From Bactericera cockerelli (lineage: Eukaryota > Arthropoda > Insecta > Hemiptera > Triozidae), in contig CM044955.1 of NCBI GenBank assembly GCA_024516035.1, positions 18,119,551 through 18,183,550 on the forward strand: a stretch of 64,000 bases of DNA, given 5' to 3'. Position 1 is the stretch's first letter. Each line of letters starts with the position of its first letter. Under the pieces are notes generated by a model. It did not search any database, was not told where the DNA came from, and worked only from the letters and a program-made list of their open reading frames with translations. The position numbers were made by a program, and so were the translations under genes. Below, piece after piece: positions 51,619 to 58,356 of the stretch.

Positions 51619-54127
51619 CCTCTTCCTCTCTCTCTCTCTCTTTCTCTCTCTCCCTCTTCCTCTCTCTCTCTCCCTCTCTCTCTCCTTCTCTCTCTCCCTC
51701 TCTCTCTCTTTCTCATATTTGCATGGCCGTGATTTCTCTGCAAGACACTTGAATATTTAATAAGTTCTAGGAAAGCTCAGGTAGAATAATAAATAATAAG
51801 AGAAACTTTGGAAACCCCAGCGATCCTTGAACAGAAAGAAAACCGGAAATCTACACGCGTGTAGGTTAAATACACACGTTCATAGTACCTTTAGATCTTC
51901 TAAAAAAATATAATATTATATACAAAATAACGAACACAATACTTCCGATTTATAATATTGAAAATTTCTCGGAAGTAATAAGAGGGAACATGTTATTATA
52001 CCTGGAAACTAATAATTATTCCAAGTTTTTTATTTGCATGTAATAATGTTGACAACATAATAGATAGCTAATATCTATATTCTATACTCTTGTATAATAG
52101 GTAAAGGTATGAAACTCTCCATTTTGTTTACAGTGGTTACAAGTTTAGGTACTCGTTGACTTAATAAAATTCATCTCATAGGTATAAATATAAATCACAA
52201 GGAGGTATTTTCCACTTACTTATTTCACAGGAGTAAAATATAAAGGAAAAATATCCACATGGAAACCAAAATACTACTACCGGATTAGGATTAACGAGTC
52301 TTATTATTCGCGCAGTAAGCCAAAGAAGTATTATTTTGTGGTCAAAATCCCAAGGGGGGATAACTTGTCATGTCCCGCCTGGGTTTCAAACCCGCGATCT
52401 CTGGATTACACGAAACCAAAGCTCTCTTGTCATTTCATAATAATTGCCACGGTCCATCCTATAGGTGGTGATTTGAACAAATGTTTATGCCACTTTCTAT
52501 AATTATAACGTATCAATGGAATACGTATAAATAAATGGAATTATATATTTCAAAGGTAAAAAATTTCTTCCAACTCACTACCGAGAGGAAACGTGCCTCT
52601 GATGCTCGAGCTATTGCCCCTTTGGATGGCTTGTGTATCTTGTGATATCTTTTGTATCAGGAACTGATGAACACGTTATAATGGGAGTACCTTCCAGTAT
52701 TGTCCTCTTGCGTGCAAAACTCCTTGCTTGAGGATCATGTGATTGAGGAAGGAAATGAGGATAACGAGAAGGATAACAGAGTTCACCAGGAGCAGACATA
52801 AGAATAGATAGGTTAATTGCCTAGCGAATGGTAGGTAAAACTTCCGTTGGGATCATGTAGTTGAAAGTGATGTTAAACTCATCAAATAAAGAACAAAATG
52901 TTACAATACATTGACTATTAAATTTATTAATTTTCTTCTTATTCTGGAACAATTGTTTTTCCCAAAATAATTTGGGTCAGCAATATTTAACCCCATCGGC
53001 ATGGTTGAGCTTGTTTCGTTCTGGCACTCCTACGTCCTCATTTCAAAGGTGGAGGCTTTCCATAACGCCAATTCTGTCAAGGATGCCGCCATGCAATTAG
53101 CTTACGAAGATCTTTTGATCTGACATGACTGGTAACGTATTTGTTTAACGACCCCAGTGAGACAATAATTTATTGTCTTAATGATAAATTATTTTGTACT
53201 TTTCGTAAAAATGTAAAAAAAAAAAAAAAATCGTAATTTTCAGCTGGCAAGAAACTTACGTAGATATAATTGGCGCATTCGTTGGCTCCCCCTGTACGTT
53301 CCAACTCCTGCTCAATGAGGAGTTTGCATTCTTCAAACTCTTGGCGGTAGTATTTGGTGTACATTAACCAGTTCCTTGTTTCCAATGGTGCCAGGGTAAC
53401 TGAAAATGAAAGATAGTCATTGTTCACCCGTATGATGATTTTTTTTTTTTTTTTTTTTTACAAGTTCACGAGTTATGCCCATTTTTACAATAAAGTGCAA
53501 AAAAATTACACAATTTTATTAAACACTTATGACTTTAAAAATAAAAAAAAAACACTTATGCTAGCTTATAAAAAACACTTATGACTATACTTATCTAATG
53601 ATATTGAGATGAAAAGAAAAATGATATTGAGATAAAAAAAAATAATATTGAGAGGGAAAAAGAAATGATATTGAGATGGAAAAAGTACATCTCAAGTTTA
53701 TCACGGTAGCTTACTGGTCGCGCGTAGATCTGGTAATCCAGAGGTCATGGGTTTGAAACCCAGCCGGAACATGATAAGGTCTCCCATTTAGGATTTTGAC
53801 CATGTCTTGGGCTTACTGCTCGAATAATCAATAATGGGACTCAGTGGTTGTGATCGCACGGTATAAAAAAGGTAATATCATTATTTTCTCAGTAGGTTAG
53901 AATTGGACTATCTACATATTAAATCCCACCCGTTAGTCGCCGCGAACATTTTTCGCCCGAAACAGGTGATTCTTTAATTTTAGGCTTTCTTGCTTTTATA
54001 GCAAGATTTTCACTCAAGTGAGTTCTTCCACCCAAACCATTTCCTCTTCCTAACCCAACCACTGTTTCCTCAGAAACGTAGAAAAAATTAGACGCGAAAG
54101 GATAGCAGCTTTGTGCAACACACTAGC

Positions 54128-54180
<53 letters not shown>

Positions 54181-54185
54181 TCTCC

Positions 54186-54230
<45 letters not shown>

Positions 54231-54399
54231 ACTAAAAAATACTTCCGATTTCTAATATTAGAAATTTCTTACTCATTCGAAACGGGGCAGCTTTGGGTCC
54301 GAGAGTTTTCAGTTTGGTGAGACTGGTGGTCACCGCCAGCGCAGGTCCATTTGACAGGTCCTCACCATGGGAGGGTCCAGGAGTGGGCTCTGGGTCCAT
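31721..54399 (-). CDS. BBS4: BBS4, BBSome TPR subunit (multi-exon gene, frame breaks)
   Basis: Coding exons in transcript order: 54273-54399, 53260-53399, 49568-49679, 48465-48559, 47081-47243, 37980-38133, 35101-35223, 34483-34654, and a damaged 31721-31887. The conceptual protein follows animal BBS4: a polar N-tail, then the block with [20 protein letters not shown], then consecutive TPR helices including [50 protein letters not shown] and [18 protein letters not shown]. These match conserved BBS4 positions. In the family, BBS4 is a structural part of the eight-subunit BBSome, which moves membrane proteins in and out of cilia; in insects, cilia are mainly on sensory neurons and sperm. Splice phases agree between exons 1 to 8, but exon 3 lacks one base (after 49620) and exon 9 is out of frame at several points. 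The C-terminus after exon 9 was not found. Assignment is sure; functional status is open. Confidence 0.93.
31938..32150 (-). mobile_element. tRNA-derived SINE family S3, copy
   Basis: It carries the S3 landmarks (GACTTGTAACCTGGAGGTC, B-box GGTTCAAGTCC, GTAGTTGTGATATCACGAAG). It lies about 50 bp upstream, in transcript direction, of the putative BBS4 exon 9. Confidence 0.75.
32151..34271. other. BBS4 intron 8, no exon seen
   Basis: AT-rich intronic DNA with a pyrimidine-rich tract at about 33355-33660. No BBS4-like coding block was found here. Confidence 0.55.
34272..34506. repeat. 47-bp minisatellite duplicating a 5' splice site
   Basis: Five units of exactly 47 bp start at 34272, 34319, 34366, 34413 and 34460. 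On the minus strand each unit is 37 bases like the end of BBS4 exon 8 followed by GTAAGTAGTT, so every unit carries the exon end TAGCCA and a strong donor GTAAGT. The rightmost unit overlaps the real exon 8 end; units to its left lie in intron 8. A few substitutions separate the units, and all five donors are intact. Farther left (about 34201-34271) the pattern fades into a degenerate copy. Confidence 0.95.
34483..34654 (-). CDS. BBS4: BBS4 exon 8
   Basis: Acceptor TTTTGTAG and donor GCCA|GTAAGT bound 172 nt, phase 0 to phase 1. The product runs [20 protein letters not shown] and ends with [10 protein letters not shown]. The family has [20 protein letters not shown] and GELYMLLAVA. The last 37 bases of this exon and the first 10 bases of the intron are the template of a tandem array that continues to 34272. 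The donor at 34482-34481 is the one that fits the protein; the next in-frame codons after it reach a stop (TAG) at once. Confidence 0.93.
34844..35045 (+). mobile_element. tRNA-derived SINE in BBS4 intron 7
   Basis: A 202-bp element is flanked by a perfect 16-bp duplication ATATCAAGCCCTGTGT (34828-34843 and 35046-35061). The head TGAGTAGCTCAGTCGTGAAA and B-box GGTTCAAATACC are tRNA-like. It is inserted opposite to the gene. Confidence 0.92.
35101..35223 (-). CDS. BBS4: BBS4 exon 7
   Basis: Acceptor GATTGCAG and donor GCG|GTATGA bound 123 nt, phase 0 on both sides. The product runs [19 protein letters not shown] and then [17 protein letters not shown], which is almost identical to the most conserved BBS4 motif [17 protein letters not shown]. 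This makes the family call secure. Confidence 0.95.
35564..37914. mobile_element. 2.35 kb hAT-type foldback in BBS4 intron 6
   Basis: The ends TAGGSTGGGCCGAAAAAAGC are inverted and flanked by a perfect 8-bp duplication GTACCTAG (35556-35563 and 37915-37922), as for hAT elements. Arms of about 735 bp (35564-36298 and 37183-37914) are almost identical; the loop of about 880 bp holds an S3 SINE fragment (36983-37110). Internal CAGGGTG blocks also occur in each arm. It has no transposase. Confidence 0.92.
37980..38133 (-). CDS. BBS4: BBS4 exon 6
   Basis: Acceptor CCCTCCAG and donor CAG|GTGAGC bound 154 nt, entering in phase 2 and leaving in phase 0. The product contains [20 protein letters not shown] then [18 protein letters not shown]. 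The family has [20 protein letters not shown] then TNYKAILAAGSM. A TTAA-flanked MITE ends about ten bases upstream of its acceptor. Confidence 0.94.
38145..38279. mobile_element. TTAA-flanked MITE next to BBS4 exon 6
   Basis: Inverted ends CAGCCGTATTTATGAACAG lie between TTAA on both sides (38145-38148 and 38276-38279), the piggyBac-type target. The near TTAA is about ten bases from the acceptor AG of exon 6. Confidence 0.8.
38915..39265 (+). mobile_element. decayed LINE reverse transcriptase C-terminus
   Basis: Two frames give [20 protein letters not shown] then [10 protein letters not shown], and, after a frameshift, [20 protein letters not shown]. This is the usual end of CR1/Jockey-like reverse transcriptases (FK...ILTL, YNTR, LP..IK, FK..L). 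The 3' part runs to an A-rich end near 39470. Confidence 0.65.
40555..41134 (+). mobile_element. retroelement C-terminal nuclease-like relic
   Basis: The frame starts with a zinc-binding-like [16 protein letters not shown], continues [16 protein letters not shown] and [20 protein letters not shown], and after a frameshift near 40785 [20 protein letters not shown] and [20 protein letters not shown], then [14 protein letters not shown] to a stop at 41134. RPDG...W...WD.TC fits a PD-(D/E)XK-like fold. I know such blocks as C-terminal parts of invertebrate reverse transcriptase proteins. One nonsense codon and one frameshift show decay. Confidence 0.65.
41320..41700 (+). mobile_element. second retroelement nuclease-like relic
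   Basis: In two frames: [20 protein letters not shown] with [13 protein letters not shown], then [20 protein letters not shown] and [13 protein letters not shown] plus [20 protein letters not shown]. It has the same layout as the preceding relic (His-rich start, EP...P, D..I.D, K..KY, F.P) but a different sequence, so it is a related subfamily. It has stops and a frameshift. Confidence 0.45.
42106..42267 (+). mobile_element. non-LTR retrotransposon C-terminal relic
   Basis: It reads RLR-stop-PGHAHKK and [23 protein letters not shown], the RLRWxGHV and GRPxxRWxDxxxxDL motifs of LINE proteins with both Trp codons turned into stops. Confidence 0.65.
43816..46750. mobile_element. 2.9 kb element with inverted ends and subterminal repeats
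   Basis: CCAGACAGCACRG stands at both ends in inverted orientation. The left 220 bp has repeated CAACTGGA/AACTGGAAA blocks and the right 320 bp repeated CCAGCTGACT/TGGTCAACTG blocks. The interior holds SINE fragments (about 45735-45890, a 5S-like one at 45147-45226) and an 86-bp direct repeat (46122 and 46320). No transposase and no clear target duplication were found. Confidence 0.55.
47081..47243 (-). CDS. BBS4: BBS4 exon 5
   Basis: The acceptor is an unusual C-run (about thirteen C then AG), with donor GAG|GTACGT; 163 nt, leaving in phase 2. Two TPR motifs are visible: [20 protein letters not shown], and [20 protein letters not shown]. These correspond to [20 protein letters not shown] and [20 protein letters not shown] of the family. 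Confidence 0.94.
48465..48559 (-). CDS. BBS4: BBS4 exon 4
   Basis: Acceptor CTTCAG and donor TTG|GTGAGT bound 95 nt, entering in phase 2 and leaving in phase 1. The product [20 protein letters not shown] followed by a run ending ILYNIG is a TPR hairpin equal to [20 protein letters not shown] in vertebrate BBS4. Confidence 0.93.
48726..49324 (+). mobile_element. decayed LINE end in BBS4 intron 3
   Basis: It shows [20 protein letters not shown], then LLYESET in place of LYGSETW, and [20 protein letters not shown] and [17 protein letters not shown] to a stop at 49324. These are the C-terminal landmarks of a LINE reverse transcriptase, with many stops and shifts. Confidence 0.8.
49568..49679 (-). 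CDS. BBS4: BBS4 exon 3, with one-base frame break
   Basis: Acceptor TTTTCAG and donor TT|GTAAGT bound 112 nt. The first 20 codons read [20 protein letters not shown], matching the BBS4 stretch [20 protein letters not shown]. After the Cys codon (49622-49620) the frame is lost, and it stops at TGA 49589-49587. The following conserved block [11 protein letters not shown] is present in another frame up to the donor. One missing base right after the Cys codon would reconcile both halves and the phase into exon 4, and would give the same residue count as human BBS4. Confidence 0.85.
50560..50890. repeat. CGGTGCG-rich island with nested MITE
   Basis: A locally GC-rich stretch of alternating CACCGC and GCGGTG blocks surrounds the MITE at 50684-50812. 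It looks like a transposon with inverted halves, but its ends are unclear. Confidence 0.55.
50684..50812. mobile_element. 129-bp PIF/Harbinger-like MITE, copy 1
   Basis: Inverted ends GGGCGGAATTAATAGAC are flanked by TAA on both sides. A related copy lies at 62970-63094. The TWA target and GGGC ends fit PIF/Harbinger MITEs. Confidence 0.8.
51570..51713. repeat. (CT)n-rich microsatellite
   Basis: Long CT run with TTC and CCT interruptions on the plus strand. The Ser/Leu- and Arg/Glu-repeat open frames here are products of the repeat. Confidence 0.9.
52265..52420 (-). mobile_element. tRNA-derived SINE family S2, copy 2
   Basis: The minus strand contains GATCGCGGGTTTGAAACCC, GGCGGGACATGACAAGTTA and TTTGGCTTACTGCGCGAATA, as in 22862-23070. 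Confidence 0.7.
53260..53399 (-). CDS. BBS4: BBS4 exon 2
   Basis: Acceptor TTTTCAG and donor TAC|GTAAGT bound 140 nt, phase 1 to phase 0. The product includes [20 protein letters not shown] and ends ANYIY. This aligns with the first conserved block of vertebrate BBS4 ([20 protein letters not shown], then YAIY). It is the clearest family signature in the gene. Confidence 0.92.
53698..53875 (+). mobile_element. tRNA-derived SINE family S2, copy 3
   Basis: CGGTAGCTTACTGGTCGCGC, then GGTAATCCAGAGGTCATGG, B-box GGTTTGAAACCC, and the body CATGTCTTGGGCTTACTGC. It lies in BBS4 intron 1. Confidence 0.75.
54132..54228. repeat. (CT)n microsatellite beside BBS4 exon 1
   Basis: Nearly pure CT on the plus strand, ending about 45 bp from the exon 1 donor site. 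On the transcript it is a GA run in intron 1. Confidence 0.9.
54273..54399 (-). CDS. BBS4: BBS4 exon 1, coding part
   Basis: The start codon is at 54399-54397, giving [14 protein letters not shown] at the N-terminus, and the exon ends AFR-M-type with donor ATGA|GTAAGA. It leaves phase 1, and the single A joins TT of exon 2 to make Ile. The N-tail is Pro/Gly rich and not conserved, as in other BBS4 proteins. A good 3' splice site (TTTTCAG) lies upstream, with the exon beginning at about 54449, so an untranslated first exon nearer the X-box is possible. Confidence 0.8.
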
Positions 54400-55112
54400 A
54401 ATGGGAGGGAAACAGTTCCAACTACCTTTGCCTGGTGGTTACTGGTCTCTGAAAACATGAGAGTCAGTGTCTCGCCAATATTGTATGAACCAAGATAGTA
54501 ACATGAAATACCTTCTCAACATATTTTTTTTTTTAAATATTGTGATCACAATCATGTACATTTATTAATTAAACTACAAATTCATAACCTCATAGATAAA
54601 ACACTTCCCGCATATCCGCTGTCCTCTTCATTGCCCCCAACACACTCGCCGCATTTCCGACCTGAACAGCCAAACTGATTTTTTTCATTTGATAAGCTTT
54701 TGCTCTCTTCTCTCCTGTCACACTCGCTATCCGCTCTCCCAATTCTTTCAAAAACTTACCTATTTATAGTATTTATGTCATTTTTTATAGTTAATTTCCT
54801 AAATTATTGTAAATGTTTCAAGTTGTTACAAAAAATAAATGCATCTGATTACAAATTAATGAAAATTTCATTTAGGTATATTTTTAAAATCAAATAATGA
54901 CTCATTAATTTATTGATCACACCAGAATTATATGTACCTACGAACAACAGTCATTCACGGTTTTTTGAGAAGGCAAAGTACTGGTATTGGGTTAGTTCTG
55001 AGAAATAAAAACAATTCATTATGAAGAAAAACAAAGTTACAGCGACAAAAAATAATTGAGAAATATGATTCTGTACAAATGTTTGCTGGAAATATGTGTG
55101 TTTTGTTAGTTT

Positions 55113-55126
55113 GTTGCTATGGTAAC
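55113..55126 (-). promoter_or_regulatory. RFX X-box, candidate BBS4 promoter element
   Basis: The minus strand reads GTTACCATAGCAAC, a 14-bp imperfect palindrome that fits the RFX/DAF-19 X-box consensus RYYNYYATRRNRAC at every position. In animals with ciliated sensory neurons, BBS genes are classic RFX targets. It sits 714 bp upstream of the BBS4 start codon and about 1.5 kb upstream of CLPTM1, in the shared divergent region. The distance is larger than usual for an X-box to ATG, but would be normal with an untranslated first exon. Binding is inferred. Confidence 0.7.
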
Positions 55127-55754
55127 AAAAAACAAACTTGAAGTTCATAGTTTTTTTTTCTAACTCGTGCGCCTTTATCCAACTCAAAAACATAGATATT
55201 TAGGTACTTACCTCCTAGGTCTGAAGTTTAATGCACTTACTTTGAAATTACATTGAACATCTCTATTGCCAATTAGGACTAGAAAGTATTGCCATAGGCT
55301 CCATTTATTTCAAAAAGCAATGCTCATCGAAGTAACTATTCATTTTCCTTAGATAGTATGGATAAAATGGACCCTGGCAATTTTGATAGGTATATCAAAT
55401 GAATAAAATGACGCTTCTTTAACAATCAGAATAAAATTGCAATTTAAACTAATGCAATATTTTTTACCTCACCCAGCATTACAGCTCAAATTGGGTACGG
55501 AATAGCCAGAATCTCGAGGATTCGAACCAGAGTTATCACTTAAAAGTCCTGGCATCGTTGGACCATAGCGTGTAGAATTAAGGCCATGGTTGGACGTTGC
55601 GCTTAGCTTAACTCGCTGCGCAATTTGTATCAAATTTTAATTAGGAAGTGTTGCAAAGCGTTTAGCGTCAGTGGGGTTCGATCTCTTTATTTTGATCATA
55701 AAGAAAATGTCCACTCAGTGCAATCCCGGCTTTACAAGAACTAGTTCAACTGTG

Positions 55755-56036
55755 CCTCGTTCCAGAAAGATTTCTCACTCTCATAATCCCCAAATCTCCC
55801 TTTCAAGTGCTAACAATACACTCTGATTGGTTTATTTGAACGAAATTTGACGGTTAAAGCGGAGATTTGGGGATTTTGAGAGTGAGAGTCACAGAAAGCA
55901 CTTTCAACCGTCAAATTTCATTTTAAAAACCCAATCAGAAGTGTTGTTTACCCAAATAACCCAATAAGAGAATTTACAGTTGAAAGAGAGATTTGGGGAT
56001 TATGAGAGTGAGAAAAGCTTTCTAGAATAAAGCCCC
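55755..56036. mobile_element. foldback MITE in the divergent promoter region
   Basis: TTCTCACTCTCATAATCCCC with AAATCTCCCTTTCAA at the left pairs with TTGAAAGAGAGATTTGGGG and ATTATGAGAGTGAGAA at the right. A third copy of the block (GGAGATTTGGGGATTTTGAG) is in the middle, so several hairpins can form. Confidence 0.75.
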
Positions 56037-56063
56037 GGTGTGTTCATTTGTTCAATGTGCCAG

Positions 56064-56221
56064 AATATTAGAACCGTCAAACCTGGATATAAGAGAAACA
56101 TCGATATTTCAATTTCAACAATTTTCAGGTCCAATTTATTTCCCTATAAAAGAAAAACTCTTTATTAGAGAAAACTGGATATTAGAAAGAAAAATTCCGG
56201 TCCTTATTTCCAGGTTCGACT
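56064..56221. mobile_element. pogo/Tigger-like MITE
   Basis: CCGTCAAACCTGGATATAAG at the left and CCAGGTTCGACTGTA at the right are inverted and resemble the CAGTCGAACC ends of pogo/Tigger elements. It lies about 400 bp upstream of the CLPTM1 start. Confidence 0.6.
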
Positions 56222-56632
56222 GTAGGTATGTAACGTATTCTGATTCATTTAAATTGCTTAAAAGTTCCTACATTTAGAACAAGTTATGCAATATGCCATT
56301 GATTTTTAAAAACATCGTGTGTTTGAATCTTTCTCGGAGTTTCCCGTTACGTTACATGACAACTGACAACACTGTGATAACTGATTGCTGAATCCGTGAA
56401 TCGCTGATAGCGAACCATAGAAAGGAAAAAGCAAAGTAAAAGTCTACTAACTTCCAAGATCCAAGTCATCTTGGAACTTTTATCAGTTTTAGCAATAATA
56501 TCTTGCCTTGAGCTTTTGATTATCTTATCAATGACTAGTTAATTAAATAAATTAATTGGACTTTATCGAGGGTAAGCCCCTCAAAAAGAGAGCTTTAAAC
56601 TTCACCACAGACAGGAGCCTTGCTTGTTCAGA

Positions 56633-56701
56633 ATGGCTGGGGAAGGAGACAACTCTTCCAATGGAAATTCTGTTGTTTCTCAGGATAATGTTCCTGCCGA
56701 A
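56633..56701 (+). CDS. CLPTM1: CLPTM1 exon 1, coding part
   Basis: The start codon has a good context (CAGAATGG). It encodes MAGEGDNSSNGNSVVSQDNV and three more residues, 23 codons, then donor GAA|GTAAGT, phase 0. The polar Ser/Asn-rich N-tail is cytosolic in the family model. Confidence 0.88.
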
Positions 56702-58318
56702 GTAAGTTGAGTAGATTGTATATGTGCAGAAGTTTTGGTTCAGTTCTTCTATAATGTTGGGAGCTTTTAGTACAAGCATGGCTGTGCAGTGCTAGGTATT
56801 ATCCACACCTAACTTTGAAAGAAGGTGCAGCTCTTGATTTTTTGAGTCTTAAGGCTGAATGAATTGTCAAATTTGGATTCACATGTTCGTGATCTCAAAC
56901 TTGAGTAATGGTTTCCAGCCCACTGCAGTTGAGTCCCCATTACTAAGGGACCAAGGAGAAATCAATTCTAAAATTAAAGAAGGATTCCCATGACCATTCC
57001 AGCTATACAATCAAATCAATCAATGGGAATCTGAGTCAGCTTTGTTATGTAACTCTTGATTCAAAAAGGAGCTTCTGAACATACCATCAAATTGTTTTAT
57101 ATTTTGTGAGTCATGTGGGTAGGATTATGTGTTTCATAGCATTTGTTAAATTGTGATAGAGCACTTAAATACTATGAAATAGTACCGTCTGGTTGTCAGG
57201 GTGATTTTTTTTTTTTGGTTTGCTTTTATAATTAATGAAAAATTACTAGAGCTTTATTTCATAATTGCTAATGAACAGATTTATGATTTAATCATACACA
57301 TGATAAACAATTTTATACTCAGTCAAATGGCTAATGGTTCATTCATCATATTCACATCAGTCTCTTAGTGACTATGTAATCCATCATAAAATTGACAAAA
57401 GTTGTATTCTAGATTAATCTATAGGTGATGTGCTTGAACTATATTGAACAATTTTTATGTATAGTATCCTCTTTTTGGAATTTTTTTTCTCTTAGGTATA
57501 TCCTCTAGGTTTCTCTTATAAAGAGGTTATTGTTGCTTAGAGCAAGGTTAATTTGACCTGGAAATTATTCTGTAATATCCATGTTTCTCTATACATATGT
57601 ATATCATAATCATTATCATTACAGGGAGAAGTAGCTCAAACTGCCCAGCAAGCTAGACAGCCCTCCACTGCTGAATCTTTCTTTGCAATCACAAAAAGCT
57701 TAATCATCAGGGGTCTGGTCATCTACTTTGTCTCGTCATTCTTCAGGAAATCACAACCCACACAAGAAGTAGGCCCAGGTGGTGCAGCCCTGCCTCCAAA
57801 AATTCCTTCCTTGAATCTGTTTGAAAATGGAACAAATGTTGTGAGTATTTTATTTATAACAGGGAGTAGAGCAAACATTAAAAATTCCAGAACTTTGAGA
57901 GGTAAATAGATCTCATTAATTGGGGTGTGAGGTGGTAAATGTTACTTGTTTTTTTAATGTCACTTTCAACTACATGATGGTAGCATGACAGGTTTTTACC
58001 TTCCATTCCTTGGAAACTCACAAACAAGCTACTCAAATTAACCTCATCCCAGCTGAGTGGTGCTAGGAATAGCCAGCATCATGAGGTTTTGCATTTGAAT
58101 GGTCACCCATCCATGTCCTAACCTTGCTGAACATTGACTATTTCAGTGACAAAACAAGAACTGGTGTATTCAATGTGCCAACAGTGAATCTACTACTTTT
58201 TTCCATAATAATAATATTAAGACTCTTTATTTGACATCAAACTATGAAATTACAATAAATGTAAAAAAGGCATGATTATTGCCTATATCCAATCCTTGGT
58301 TGAATACTGGCTATAGCT

Positions 58319-58356
<38 letters not shown>

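Larger units (their letters stand above)
54400..56632. other. divergent BBS4/CLPTM1 intergenic region
   Basis: This 2.2 kb gap between two start codons must hold both promoters and any untranslated first exons. Besides the X-box it holds a tRNA-like SINE head on the minus strand (about 55495-55570, B-box GGTTCGAATCC), a foldback MITE (about 55755-56036) and a pogo-like MITE (about 56064-56221). I see no convincing TATA box. Confidence 0.7.

Noticed and set aside
51465..51760. Ser/Leu-rich and Arg/Glu-rich open frames
   Set aside because: Pure translations of a CT microsatellite on both strands.
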